Shown here one piece after another: positions 26,883 through 36,972 of a stretch of 64,000 bases of DNA (position 1 is its first letter; each line of letters starts with the position of its first letter). The DNA lies in contig JBAYFO010000010.1 in assembly GCA_041667115.1 (NCBI GenBank), positions 1-64,000 on the forward strand, given 5' to 3'. This stretch comes from UBA1563 sp041667115 (GTDB lineage Bacteria; Bacteroidota; Ignavibacteria; Ignavibacteriales; Ignavibacteriaceae). Below the pieces are notes generated by a model that saw only the letters and a list, made by a program, of their open reading frames with translations, was not told where the DNA came from and ran no database searches. Both the position numbers and the translations under genes were made by a program.

Positions 26883-27546
26883 AAACATCTCTTATTCCGT
26901 TAACAACCATTCTTTTCTTGGAAAAAGAAACAAGAAAAAAATATTAACCGATATTTCCTTTGAAGTGAAGAGCGGGGAAATCCTTGGTATCGCAGGTCCT
27001 TCCGGCGGTGGTAAAACCACACTCGCAAAAATTCTGGCAGGAATTTTTGACCCGACAGAGGGAGAAGTTGTTTGGAGTTTTTTGAAAACAGAACAACGTA
27101 CCGCAAACAACGTTCAACTCTTGTTTCAAAATTCTGAAGAGATAATTAATCCGTTAAGAAAAACAAAAGACCTTCTTCTTGAGGCTTTGCGGCAGGAAAA
27201 AGAAAAAACTGATTTTAGCGAAGCGCGGTTAACCGCATTACTGCGTGACGTTAATGTTAACAAAAACTTGCTCGGCACGTACGGTTTTCAATTAAGCGGT
27301 GGACAAAGGCAACGCGTTGCTCTGGCAAGACTCTTAGCCGTTGAACCGGAAGTACTAATTTTAGATGAACCTTTCTCTGCACAGGATGTTGAATCTCAAT
27401 TGAATTTACTCCTGCTGCTCAAAAAAATTAATTCTGAAAAAAGGATAACACTGATCTGCATTTCGCATCAAGTTAATGTTCTGAAAAAACTAACTCCAAG
27501 AATACTTTATATAAAAGAAGGGAAGTTGGTGTCTGAACTAACCTAA
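26860..27546 (+). CDS. ABC transporter ATP-binding protein (DppF-like, short)
   Basis: A 228-residue ATPase with Walker A GPSGGGKTT, Q-loop LLFQNSEE, signature LSGGQRQRVALARLL, Walker B VLILDEPFS and an intact switch His in ICISHQV. It presumably forms a heterodimer with the preceding ATPase, so one of the two sites would be degenerate. It lacks the peptide-transporter C-terminal extension. No clear terminator hairpin follows in the 246-base gap to the next gene. Confidence 0.9.
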   Translation: MNSLVTVKNISYSVNNHSFLGKRNKKKILTDISFEVKSGEILGIAGPSGGGKTTLAKILAGIFDPTEGEVVWSFLKTEQRTANNVQLLFQNSEEIINPLRKTKDLLLEALRQEKEKTDFSEARLTALLRDVNVNKNLLGTYGFQLSGGQRQRVALARLLAVEPEVLILDEPFSAQDVESQLNLLLLLKKINSEKRITLICISHQVNVLKKLTPRILYIKEGKLVSELT

Positions 27547-27792
27547 CGATATCGTTCGCTTCAAATCGAAAATAAATTTTTCCACTGCAGACTATAATCG
27601 CATTACCATTAGACCGGTTTTAATCACTCCCAGAATTTACCGGTTACCTCGATTTTTGAGATTTGACCTTTGAGATTTGAAATTTATAAATTGTTTTTTG
27701 TGATTTCCAATTTATCCCCCTTAGTAAATAAAAATTTTTTATGTTTAGATAACGAATAAATAACTTTAAACTCATTACGAAAACAAAACTCT

Positions 27793-29829
27793 ATGAAAAC
27801 AATCTCAAAAATTCTATTTGTTCTCTTGATGCTGCTTGTTTCAGCAAACTCAACAATACTCGGGCAGCAGAACAACGATTTCCTCATTAAAGGAATTGAT
27901 ACAACCGTTGATCCAGGCGTTGACTTTTTTAAGTATGCTACCGGCACCTGGATGAAAAATAATCCTATTCCTGAAACAGAAAAAGCCTGGACCATCGGGC
28001 ATCTTGTTGAAGATGAAATCTACAACCAGTTAAAAACTATTTTAACGGAAGCTTCCCAAACCACATCGCCTGAAGGAGGCAACGCTCAAAAGGTTGGTGA
28101 TTTTTATTTTTCCGGTATGGATTCCGCCACAATCGAAAAACAAGGCGCTTCATATCTCAAAAAAGAACTCGAAATGATTTCCAATGCTTCAACAAAGGAC
28201 GATCTGCTTGCTGCGGTCGCTTTGTTGCAAACATACGGAGTTCCTGCAATGTTTAGTGCGTTTGTGGAACAGGATGCGATGAACAGCGATCTCTGGTCGC
28301 TCTATCTCTGGCAAGGCGGCTTGGGCTTGCGCCAGCGTGATTATTATTTTAGAAATGATGCCCGCACGGAAAACATCCGTCAAGAATATGTAAAACATCT
28401 TTCTAAAATGCTTACTCTTTCAGGAGACGATAATTCTCTTTCTCTCGAAAAGGGAAGTGCAATATTTAAAATTGAAACCTTCCTCGCCGATTCTTCACGC
28501 AAGCTGGAAGACTTACGCGATCCTTACGCCAACTACAATAAAATGACGCTCGCTCAATTGCAGAAGCTAACTCCCAATATCAATTGGCAAAACTTCTTCG
28601 AAACAATCGGCATTCAAAAAATTGATAGTGTAATTGTCGGGCAGCCGGAATTTTTTGTTCAACTAAATGCTGCGCTAACTAAATTTTCGTTAAGTGATTG
28701 GAAAGCCTACGTAAAGTGGCATCTGTTTAACGCGTTTGCCGACCGTTTGAGCACCCCCTTTGATAACGAAAAATTTCATTTCAGAGGAACAGTTATGTCC
28801 GGCGTACAAAAACAGAGACCTCGCTGGAAGAGAATTCAAGATGCCGTTGAAGATGCTATGGGCGAACTGCTCGGACAAGTTTACGTGCAGAAATATTATT
28901 CACCCAAAACAAAACAACGGTACGAAAAAGTTGTTGATGATATTATTGAAGCCTACCGCGAGAGAATTAAAAATCTTGATTGGATGACCGAATCAACTAA
29001 AGAAAAAGCTTTGATCAAACTAAACAGCATTACAAAAAAAGTCGGCTACCCGGATAAGTGGAAAGATTTTTCTTCCTTAAAAGTTGACCGTACTTCGTTC
29101 TTGAGAAATTCCATCAACGCGAATGTTTTTTGGTTTAAAAGAAATATCAGCAGACTTGGTACGCCTGTAGATAGGACCGAATGGAACATGACTCCCCAAA
29201 CCTACAACGCTTATTACAACCCTTCAAATAACGAGATTGTTTTACCCGCGGCAATTTTTATTATTCCCGGAGTTGTTGATTCTCTCCTTGATGACGCTGT
29301 TGTTTATTCCTACGCCGGAGCTTCTACTATCGGGCATGAATTAACGCATGGCTTTGATGACGAAGGAAGACAGTATGACGCCAAAGGAAATTTAACAAAT
29401 TGGTGGACGAAAGAAGACGAAGAAAAGTTCACACAAAAAGCCGCCGTTATGATTGAGCAATTTGATAATTATGTTGTGCTGGATAGTATGCACGTTAACG
29501 GCAAAGCAACGCTTGGAGAAAACATTGCCGATCTCGGCGGTTTGGTTTTAGGCTACGATGCTTTCAAAAAAACAGAACAATTTAAAGAAGGAAAATTGAT
29601 CAGCGGTTTTACTCCGCAGCAGCGTTTCTGGCTTGGGTATGCGTATGCATGGCTGGGACACAAAAGACCCGAATCCCTCGCCCAGCAAATTATGACAGAC
29701 GTTCATGCTCCTGAATTTTTGCGTGTCAATGGTCCACTAAGTGATCTCCCCGATTTCTATAAAGCCTTCGGTGTAAAAGAAGGACAACCGATGTATAGAC
29801 CTGAAAACAAACGTGTAAAGATCTGGTAA
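27793..29829 (+). CDS. M13 family (neprilysin-like) zinc metallopeptidase
   Basis: This 678-residue exported zinc peptidase starts with a signal peptide (MKTISKILFVLLMLLVSANSTILGQ) followed by the M13 N-terminal domain (DPGVDFFKYATGTWMKNNPIP). The catalytic part shows NEIVLPAAIF, the zinc motif HELTH within TIGHELTHGFDDEGRQYD, the second zinc ligand in GENIADLGG and a typical final RPENKRVKIW. All key residues are present. It probably degrades short peptides outside the cytoplasm. It is monocistronic with its own terminator. Confidence 0.94.
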   Translation: MKTISKILFVLLMLLVSANSTILGQQNNDFLIKGIDTTVDPGVDFFKYATGTWMKNNPIPETEKAWTIGHLVEDEIYNQLKTILTEASQTTSPEGGNAQKVGDFYFSGMDSATIEKQGASYLKKELEMISNASTKDDLLAAVALLQTYGVPAMFSAFVEQDAMNSDLWSLYLWQGGLGLRQRDYYFRNDARTENIRQEYVKHLSKMLTLSGDDNSLSLEKGSAIFKIETFLADSSRKLEDLRDPYANYNKMTLAQLQKLTPNINWQNFFETIGIQKIDSVIVGQPEFFVQLNAALTKFSLSDWKAYVKWHLFNAFADRLSTPFDNEKFHFRGTVMSGVQKQRPRWKRIQDAVEDAMGELLGQVYVQKYYSPKTKQRYEKVVDDIIEAYRERIKNLDWMTESTKEKALIKLNSITKKVGYPDKWKDFSSLKVDRTSFLRNSINANVFWFKRNISRLGTPVDRTEWNMTPQTYNAYYNPSNNEIVLPAAIFIIPGVVDSLLDDAVVYSYAGASTIGHELTHGFDDEGRQYDAKGNLTNWWTKEDEEKFTQKAAVMIEQFDNYVVLDSMHVNGKATLGENIADLGGLVLGYDAFKKTEQFKEGKLISGFTPQQRFWLGYAYAWLGHKRPESLAQQIMTDVHAPEFLRVNGPLSDLPDFYKAFGVKEGQPMYRPENKRVKIW

Positions 29830-29836
29830 AAATTAT

Positions 29837-29875
29837 AGCGGCAATCTTAATCTTATGGTTGCCGCTTTTTATTTT
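29837..29875 (+). terminator. Rho-independent terminator of the M13 peptidase gene
   Basis: AGCGGCAA (29837-29844) and TTGCCGCT (29859-29866) form a perfect 8-base stem, followed by TTTTATTTT. It lies just after the peptidase stop. Confidence 0.85.
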
Positions 29876-29972
29876 ATGACTATGAACTATTCCTTGATAA
29901 AAGGAACTGGTGTTGTTAAGTTTCGGGTGAGGTAATTTTACAATACGATTAATTTAGAGAATTTTATTATAA

Positions 29973-31298
29973 ATGAAATTTATTGATTTATTTGCGGGAC
30001 TCGGAGGTTTTCACAAAGCGTTGCACGAACTAGGACATGAGTGTGTATTTGCCAGTGAACTAGACCCGACATTACAAAAGCTATATTTTGATAATTGGGG
30101 TGTAGTAGCTAAAGGAGACATAAAACATATCGTAGAAAACGAAATTGATATGATACCTCCCCATGACATTTTATGCGCTGGTTTTCCGTGCCAACCATTC
30201 TCGAAGGCTGGTAATCAAGCGGGTAGGAAAGACAAAGTTAGGGGAAATCTCTTTGATGAAATCGTAAAAATTCTAAAGCACAGAACTCCAAATTATTTTA
30301 TTCTTGAAAATGTACCGTACATAAGACAACATGACAATGAGGAAACTTGGAACTACATGCATGGTGAATTAACTAAATTAGGTTATAAGGTTGATCATGA
30401 AATTTATTCACCGCAGGATTTTGGAATTCCTCAAAACAGGAAACGAATTTTTATAGTTGGTTCAATCATGGGGCTTGAGCATTTCTCTTTCAGAGAAATT
30501 GACAAACAAAAGACATCTTTAGTTGGCATTCACGAATTCATTGAAGAAAATCCGACAAATTTTAAGTCATTACCAAGAGCAAACCAAGAATGTATCAAAC
30601 TTTGGCAAAAGTTTATTGACTTAATTCCTAAGAAAACAAAACTCCCGAGTTTTCCAATTTGGGGAATGGAATTTGGCGCAACATATCCTTTTGAAAAATC
30701 TTATCCATTAAAACTTTCAGTAAAAGAGTTGGGAGAATTCAAAGGAAATTTTGGTTATAGTTTACATGGACTTTCAAAAGAAGAACAAAAAGCCAAATTA
30801 CCAAGCTATGCAAGAGTTAAAAGCGCCTTCCCATCCTGGAAACGTACTTACATAAAAAAAAGTAGAGAATTTTACATAGACAATAAAGAGTATGTGGAAG
30901 AAGTGATAAGAGAAATTGCCAAATATCCTTCTCAGAGTTGGCAAAAATTAGAGTGGAATGTTGGAGATAGCAAAAGAAAAATTACTGATTATATAATACA
31001 ATTTAGAGCTTCAGGAATTAGAATTAAAAAGGCCGATTTCTTCCCATCTCTTGTTTGCTCAAGTACGCAAATCCCAATTATTGGTTGGCAAAAGCGATAT
31101 ATAACGCGAGGGGAAGGATTAAAACTTCAATCGTTGGAAAACCTGACTTTGCCCACTAACGATAACGCTGCTTTCAGAGCTTTGGGAAATGCAGTAAATG
31201 CTTTTATAGTAAAACTCATCGCATCTGAATTAATAAAAGAATTAAATATAAGCAAACAAGATTTCATTAATGAAGAAATTAAAAATGATGCAGCATAA
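29973..31298 (+). CDS. DNA (cytosine-5) methyltransferase
   Basis: This modification enzyme has 441 residues. Motif I is FIDLFAGLGGFHKAL, motif IV GFPCQPFS with catalytic Cys73, motif VI ENV at 112-114, motif VIII QNRKRIFIVG and motif X FRALGNAVNAFIVKLIASEL. The target-recognition region lies between VIII and X. The recognition sequence cannot be read from the protein. It is the first gene of a four-gene operon with a GHKL ATPase, a Z1 ATPase and a nuclease, and should protect host DNA from them. Confidence 0.93.
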   Translation: MKFIDLFAGLGGFHKALHELGHECVFASELDPTLQKLYFDNWGVVAKGDIKHIVENEIDMIPPHDILCAGFPCQPFSKAGNQAGRKDKVRGNLFDEIVKILKHRTPNYFILENVPYIRQHDNEETWNYMHGELTKLGYKVDHEIYSPQDFGIPQNRKRIFIVGSIMGLEHFSFREIDKQKTSLVGIHEFIEENPTNFKSLPRANQECIKLWQKFIDLIPKKTKLPSFPIWGMEFGATYPFEKSYPLKLSVKELGEFKGNFGYSLHGLSKEEQKAKLPSYARVKSAFPSWKRTYIKKSREFYIDNKEYVEEVIREIAKYPSQSWQKLEWNVGDSKRKITDYIIQFRASGIRIKKADFFPSLVCSSTQIPIIGWQKRYITRGEGLKLQSLENLTLPTNDNAAFRALGNAVNAFIVKLIASELIKELNISKQDFINEEIKNDAA

Positions 31299-32826
31299 CA
31301 GAGTAAATATTAGACCGAATGTGACCATGCTTTCTGTTCTTAAGTTTCTAGAATACGAAACATGGTTTGCTTTAGCTGAATTTGTTGACAATGCAATTGC
31401 AAGTTTTCAAAGTAATCAAGGTGAACTTAAACAAATCCATGGGAAAGACTTTCAACTGGTAGTTTACATTGAAATAAATGATTCTGAGAATAAAATCATT
31501 ATAAGAGACAATGCAGCAGGAATCGATGAGGAAAATTATCCAAGAGCATTTAGAGCGGCTGAAATACCTCCTGACACTTCGGGGCTTTCGGAGTTTGGAA
31601 TGGGGATGAAATCAGCTGCGTGCTGGTTTTCTGATTTATGGAGCGTAAGAACCACGGCACTAGGAGAAGCGACAGAGAAGACTGTGAAGTTTGATATGAA
31701 TAAAATATTTGAAGAAAAAATTGAAGAGCTAGACTTTGAAATTAAAACAACCGAAAAAGAACATCACTATACAATCATTGAACTTTGTAATGTACACAAA
31801 ATGCCAAGAGGAAGAGGACTTGGCAAGGTCAAATCACATTTAACTAGTATTTATCGGGAATTTATTCGTAAAGGCATTTTGAAATTATACGTTGATAATG
31901 TTAAACTTCAATATCACGACCCAAAAGTCCTTAATGTTGCAAGGTATGATGACTTAAAAGGAGAACCAATATTGTGGAAAAAGGATATTGAATTTCTGGT
32001 AGAAGAAGGATTAAGTGTACACGGTTTTGTGGCCATTAGGGAAACGGGGTCTACTTCCGAAGCTGGATTTGCCTTATTTCGCAAAGGTCGAGTAATTGAA
32101 GGCAGTTTTGATAATGGTTTCAGGCCTGAATATATTTTTGGTAATCCAAATAGTTTTCGTTATCAACGGCTTTTTGGCGAATTACATCTTGAGGGTTTTG
32201 AAGTTATTTTTACAAAAAAGGGAGTTAAGTGGGATGATAATTTTGATGTGTTTTTAGAACTTTTAAAGGAAGAACTAGAGAGGGATGACTTTCCTATTCT
32301 CAAGCAAATAGATAGATACAGGGCTCGTGCAACGGAAACAGAATATAAAATTGCAAAAAAAGCATTAGATATAACTGTAGATGATCTTGAAAAGAAAGCC
32401 CCATATGCGATTCAAGAAGTAATCAATTCGACAAGGGTTGCAGAACCTGAACAACAAGAATTGACGATAACAGATAAACTTATCCACCGTGATTTCGAAA
32501 TTCGTTTCAATAAAGTTAATTGGAGAATTTCAATAGAACTATCTTATGATCCTTCATTAAAAGAATTAATAGAGATAGGCAATCATTTAATTAAAGCAAA
32601 AACGAACAAAACCTCGGTTAAACAAATAGGAATTAGATTATCACTTACACATCCATTCATGGTTGAGTTTGTTGGTGTTGATAATTCCAAAATTGAACCT
32701 GTTCTCCGGATTATGGCTGCATTAGGCTTATCTGAGGTAATTGCAAAAGAAAGTGGAATAAAAACACAAGGGGAAGTGAGAAGAAATTTTAACGAGCTAA
32801 TTTCAAGTTTATCAAAGGGAGTATAA
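31270..32826 (+). CDS. MORC/MutL-like GHKL ATPase of a restriction system
   Basis: This 518-residue protein has GHKL ATPase motifs: N-box LAEFVDNAIAS (Glu37, Asn41), IIRDNAAGID (80-86) and the lid EFGMGMKSAACW (108-119). The rest of the protein has a MutL S5-like part and a coiled region. Such ATPases, related to eukaryotic MORC proteins, are known in restriction systems together with Z1 ATPases and are thought to form a DNA-loading clamp. The start overlaps the methyltransferase end by 29 bases; inner ATGs at 31285 and 31288 are alternatives. Confidence 0.85.
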   Translation: MKKLKMMQHNRVNIRPNVTMLSVLKFLEYETWFALAEFVDNAIASFQSNQGELKQIHGKDFQLVVYIEINDSENKIIIRDNAAGIDEENYPRAFRAAEIPPDTSGLSEFGMGMKSAACWFSDLWSVRTTALGEATEKTVKFDMNKIFEEKIEELDFEIKTTEKEHHYTIIELCNVHKMPRGRGLGKVKSHLTSIYREFIRKGILKLYVDNVKLQYHDPKVLNVARYDDLKGEPILWKKDIEFLVEEGLSVHGFVAIRETGSTSEAGFALFRKGRVIEGSFDNGFRPEYIFGNPNSFRYQRLFGELHLEGFEVIFTKKGVKWDDNFDVFLELLKEELERDDFPILKQIDRYRARATETEYKIAKKALDITVDDLEKKAPYAIQEVINSTRVAEPEQQELTITDKLIHRDFEIRFNKVNWRISIELSYDPSLKELIEIGNHLIKAKTNKTSVKQIGIRLSLTHPFMVEFVGVDNSKIEPVLRIMAALGLSEVIAKESGIKTQGEVRRNFNELISSLSKGV

Positions 32827-32827
32827 T

Positions 32828-35074
32828 ATGACGGAAGTTATAGAAATTCAAAATAATATAAACAACGGAAATTGGATTCCGTTTGTTGGAGACGAAACAA
32901 ATGAATTACTGCGGAGTAACTCAAAACTTGTAGATGTGAATAGAAATTTGAACATAGCAGGCCAAAGGGTACGTGATGAAGCTTATCGCATAATGAAATT
33001 GTGCGGAAATCCAAATATTTCAACAAACAACGAAACTGGAATTGTCATAGGTTTCGTTCAAAGCGGAAAGACACTTTCATTTACTACTCTTACCGCTTTG
33101 GCCAGAGACAATAACTATCAATTAGTCATTCTAATTGCAGGGACGTCTGAACTTTTACTAGACCAATCTACTAAACGCCTACGAAGTGATTTGAGATTAG
33201 AAAGCAGGTTCGACCGCAAATGGACACTGTTACAAAATCCAAGAAGAACTGAGGATAGAGAAACCATAGAAACAACGTTAGCCCAATGGGCAGACCAAAC
33301 CTTTTCAGAAGACCGTTGCAGAACGCTTCTTATAACAGTTATGAAACAAAAGGATCATCTCTTAAATTTGAGAAATCTTTTTTCGGGTTTACAGTTAGTG
33401 GGTGTCCCAGTGTTAATTATTGATGATGAAGGTGATCAAGCAAGTCTAAACACAGCTGCAAGGAGAGCGGCAAGAAGAGGAATAGATATAGATGATTTAA
33501 CTGAAAACGATGTATCAACCGTTTACCGCAGAATTACAGGATTAAGATCAATTTTTCCTCACCACACATTCTTACAATACACTGCAACACCTCAAGCAAA
33601 TCTGTTCATTAATATAACAGATCGACTTTCTCCAAATTTTATTAAACTGCTTACTCCGGGTGAAGATTATATTGGAGGTATACAATTTTTTCAGCAAAAC
33701 CCAGAATTGATAGTAGAGATTCCGTTAGCAGACATTCCAGTCCCAAGCCAACCGTTTAATGAAGTACCTGGTAGTTTATTACGAGCATTGCAAATATTTT
33801 TTCTTGGCGTTGTTGCCGACGATGTCTATATTAAAAATCAAAGAAATCGATCTATGCTTGTACACCCATCACGCCTGCAATGGGATCATAACATTTATAT
33901 CGGATGGGTACGAGAGATCTGCCACAGTTGGCAAAGATTGCTTTCAGGAAATGATCAGGAAGAAAAAGCGTCATTACTTGCAGAGTTCCGCATCGCGTAT
34001 GATGAATTACTAGCTAGTTCAGGGGATTCATTACCATCTTTTGAAAAATTGACAGATCACAATTTAATTCACTCTATACAATACACGCAAATTGTTGAAG
34101 TAAATACACGACAAGGCCCAACCCCTCAAATTCATTGGCACGACTGGTATTCATGGATACTCATAGGGGGTCAATCGATGGACAGAGGGTTTACTGTAGA
34201 GGGGTTGACGGTGACTTATATGCCAAGAAATCTCGGAGTTAACAATGCTGACACAATCCTACAAAGAGCAAGATTTTTTGGTTATAAGAGAGGCTATTTA
34301 GGTTTCTGTCGTGTCTATCTTCCACAAGTAACAATAGATGCTTTTAATGCAATTATCGAACACGAAGAAGATGTGAGAGAAAGATTAGTAGAATTTGACA
34401 TAAACAATAAACATCTGAACACTTGGGCCAGGGAGGCCGTATTAGACCAAATGCTTAATCTCACTCGATCAAACGTTCTTTACGATGATTTAGACAGAGA
34501 TAGATTCGGTAATGACTGGTACAGAATAAATGCACCACATGACACTGAAGCATACATTGCAACAAATCGAATAGCATTGTTTGATTATTTATCTCAAAGA
34601 GAAGCAACCTTTACAGAAAATGAAGGTCACGAAAATAGGACTGATGTCCAAAAACATCTTTTTGCGCGAATTTCTATGCGAGATTGTTTAGAAAATTTAC
34701 TGAATAAATTTAAATTTACAAGAGACAGTGATTCGGCAACCTATTCAAGTTTGAGGGGAATTTTGAAACGATATTTAGAGGAACATACCACTGAGCAGTG
34801 TCTAATTTATCTGATGAGTGCAAACAGTTTGACAGATTGGAAAAGAAGAACTCGTAGGTTAGATAGGAATGACGAAATACAACAACTTTTTCAAGGGCGA
34901 AACCCACTAGATGGTGAAATAATCTACCCTGGTGATTCAGAAATAAAGAATAATAGTTTATTAACTGTTCAAATTCATTTGCTTGATATTAAAGACACTA
35001 CACTAACAAGTGTACCAACTCTTGCTATTTGGGTACCTGAACACATTGGAAGAGATATTATAAGACAAGTATGA
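32828..35074 (+). CDS. Z1-domain helicase-like ATPase of a restriction system
   Basis: This 748-residue SF2-like ATPase has Walker A GFVQSGKT (75-82), Walker B IIDDEGDQ (197-204), QYTATPQAN (motif III-like) and a C-terminal helicase segment with GGQSMDRGFTVEGL and DTILQRARFFGYKRGY. These are hallmarks of the Z1 family, which occurs in restriction operons next to a MORC-like ATPase. It probably translocates on DNA and drives the nuclease. It begins two bases after the GHKL gene stop and overlaps the nuclease gene by four bases. Confidence 0.88.
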   Translation: MTEVIEIQNNINNGNWIPFVGDETNELLRSNSKLVDVNRNLNIAGQRVRDEAYRIMKLCGNPNISTNNETGIVIGFVQSGKTLSFTTLTALARDNNYQLVILIAGTSELLLDQSTKRLRSDLRLESRFDRKWTLLQNPRRTEDRETIETTLAQWADQTFSEDRCRTLLITVMKQKDHLLNLRNLFSGLQLVGVPVLIIDDEGDQASLNTAARRAARRGIDIDDLTENDVSTVYRRITGLRSIFPHHTFLQYTATPQANLFINITDRLSPNFIKLLTPGEDYIGGIQFFQQNPELIVEIPLADIPVPSQPFNEVPGSLLRALQIFFLGVVADDVYIKNQRNRSMLVHPSRLQWDHNIYIGWVREICHSWQRLLSGNDQEEKASLLAEFRIAYDELLASSGDSLPSFEKLTDHNLIHSIQYTQIVEVNTRQGPTPQIHWHDWYSWILIGGQSMDRGFTVEGLTVTYMPRNLGVNNADTILQRARFFGYKRGYLGFCRVYLPQVTIDAFNAIIEHEEDVRERLVEFDINNKHLNTWAREAVLDQMLNLTRSNVLYDDLDRDRFGNDWYRINAPHDTEAYIATNRIALFDYLSQREATFTENEGHENRTDVQKHLFARISMRDCLENLLNKFKFTRDSDSATYSSLRGILKRYLEEHTTEQCLIYLMSANSLTDWKRRTRRLDRNDEIQQLFQGRNPLDGEIIYPGDSEIKNNSLLTVQIHLLDIKDTTLTSVPTLAIWVPEHIGRDIIRQV

Positions 35075-36054
35075 ATTTAATTGAGTTATACGATTCGCTT
35101 TCCTTCCCTGAAGAAGAAAATATAAATACTTTCAACGCTCTTCCAATTTCTGATTATCCGCAACACAGAATTGCAATTGATATTGAGGGGAATCCCGTTT
35201 TGCTTTTATCTGTTGTCGATACTTTCAAGAACACTGGTTTGAAAAATTTTAGGTTGAAGTATTTACAACTTAAACAGAATGTTGAGTGTAAAATTACTGA
35301 GAAAGGTAATAGTTGTTTCCAAACTTTTACAATAATTGCATTCACATGTTCAGACAGAAATTTACAAGAATATTTTTTAAGGATTTCTGAGACACTTGTA
35401 AAAACATTAAGCAATAGACCCTCACAACAAAAAGTAATTGAAGCGTTAGACAAATTTGTTGAAATTTTTCGTTCTTTGACAGATACACCAACAAACACAG
35501 TTCATGGCCTTTGGTCAGAATTGTTTTTAATTGCCAATTCAACAAATCCGAGAACCCTTGTGAATTACTGGCACAACCTACCAGAAGAAAAGTTTGATTT
35601 TAATTCAGGTGAAGAAAAAATTGAAGTGAAAAGCAATTCAAACTTTGAGCGTATTCATATATTTTCATCAGAACAGCTAAATCCACCACCTAGAACTCAG
35701 GTTTTGATTGCTTCAATTTTTGTTCGACAACATAGTAGCGGTATAAATATTCAGCAACTTGTTGACAGCATTACAGACATGGTTCAAAACGATATAGACC
35801 TTACCTACAAACTAAATAGTATAGTCTTTAAAACGCTGGGTAATTCATTAGAACAATCAATAAAAATAAAATTTGACTACAACATCGCAAAAGTTTCATT
35901 GCTGTATTACCGTCATCAAGATATTAATAAGATTGAAGAAATCAATATTCCAAACGAAGTTTCGGAAGTTAAATATAAATCCGATTTAACGAATTTACGT
36001 CCTATAAAAATAAATGAGTTGAAAATTATTAAGCAGTTATTTGCCGCAATTTAA
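35071..36054 (+). CDS. PD-(D/E)xK nuclease of a restriction system (DUF4420-like)
   Basis: The 327-residue protein is the probable cutting subunit. The nuclease core reads as Glu150 in HGLWSELFLI, Asp176 in EKFDFNSGEEK and E185-V-K187 in KIEVKSN, which fits the PD-(D/E)xK pattern. The N-terminal 130 residues are strand-rich. Proteins of this type sit at the end of MTase-MORC-Z1 operons. ATGA overlap with the Z1 gene indicates coupled translation. Confidence 0.82.
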   Translation: MNLIELYDSLSFPEEENINTFNALPISDYPQHRIAIDIEGNPVLLLSVVDTFKNTGLKNFRLKYLQLKQNVECKITEKGNSCFQTFTIIAFTCSDRNLQEYFLRISETLVKTLSNRPSQQKVIEALDKFVEIFRSLTDTPTNTVHGLWSELFLIANSTNPRTLVNYWHNLPEEKFDFNSGEEKIEVKSNSNFERIHIFSSEQLNPPPRTQVLIASIFVRQHSSGINIQQLVDSITDMVQNDIDLTYKLNSIVFKTLGNSLEQSIKIKFDYNIAKVSLLYYRHQDINKIEEINIPNEVSEVKYKSDLTNLRPIKINELKIIKQLFAAI

Positions 36055-36180
36055 AACAACTTATTTTTCTTATCAGCTAAAAAATATTCCTAAAATTCCT
36101 TGCTTTTGTTAATCATTTTTAGCTTATTTTTGCAGAACAAATAAGTTCTGATTTTTATTAACATTCTCTGGAGAAATGCA

Positions 36181-36924
36181 ATGCCAGTACAAGAAACAGG
36201 TCATGCAAAGAATGTAGCTAACTTTGAAGACCTTATTTCCTTTTGCGTCGGCTACGGCGCAAGCTACAACCCCTCTAAAGATTCAATCAAACTCCCGGCG
36301 CTAAACACCCTTCATGCTATAGCAAAAACTAAATTGGCTGAAGTTAACGCGGCACAAACTCCCTGGGCTAACGCGGTTGCCGCGCGTGAAATCCTCTTTA
36401 AGCCTTTAAGCAAGCTTGTCACCCGCGTAATTAATGCGCTCGATGCAAGCGAGGTTCCTAAACAAGTGGTTGATAACGCTAAAACCCTTGCAAGAAAAAT
36501 TCAAGGAAAACGGGCTACTCCTAAAAACACTCCGCCTCCCGCAGACCCTGCAGTTCCCGATGAAGAAAGTGCAAAAAACATTTCTGCTTCTCAAATGGGC
36601 TTTGATAATAGAATTGATAATCTGGACAAACTTATTCAACTTTTATCAGCCCAAACCGGTTACGCTCCAAACGAAACAGAATTAACAACAACAGCTTTAA
36701 CAACAATCCTCACAAACATGAAAGCTGCTAACACCGCGGTAATTAACGCCTATACTCCTTTAAGCAATACCAGGATCGAGAGAAATAATATTCTCTATCA
36801 AGCGGAAACGGGACTCGTTGATATAGCTGCCGGTGTAAAAAAATATGTAAAAAGCGTTTTCGGCGCAACAAATCCGCAGTACAAACAAATAAGCGGCTTA
36901 AAATTTATTAATCTCCAGAATTAA
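36181..36924 (+). CDS. hypothetical helical protein preceding a 21-base repeat array
   Basis: The 247-residue protein has no signal peptide and no catalytic motif I recognise. It has two similar helical halves: VANFEDLISFCVGYGASYNPSKDSIKLPAL...REILFKPLSKLVTRVINAL and FDNRIDNLDKLIQLLSAQTGYAPNETELTTTAL...IERNNILYQAETGLVDIA. A Pro/Lys-rich linker (about 118-132) joins them. The C-terminus is VKSVFGATNPQYKQISGLKF. I recall similar proteins in other Bacteroidota but cannot verify this. A hairpin terminator and then an 11-unit tandem array follow. Confidence 0.8.
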   Translation: MPVQETGHAKNVANFEDLISFCVGYGASYNPSKDSIKLPALNTLHAIAKTKLAEVNAAQTPWANAVAAREILFKPLSKLVTRVINALDASEVPKQVVDNAKTLARKIQGKRATPKNTPPPADPAVPDEESAKNISASQMGFDNRIDNLDKLIQLLSAQTGYAPNETELTTTALTTILTNMKAANTAVINAYTPLSNTRIERNNILYQAETGLVDIAAGVKKYVKSVFGATNPQYKQISGLKFINLQN

Positions 36925-36936
36925 GCTATATGAGAA

Positions 36937-36963
36937 AAGCCGCCTCAATTAAAAAGGCGGCTT
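36937..36963 (+). terminator. hairpin terminator after the hypothetical gene
   Basis: AAGCCGCCT (36937-36945) and AGGCGGCTT (36955-36963) form a perfect 9-base stem, 12 bases after the stop codon. No strong T-run follows, so termination efficiency is uncertain. The hairpin separates the gene from the array. Confidence 0.65.
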
Positions 36964-36972
36964 CTCTACTTT

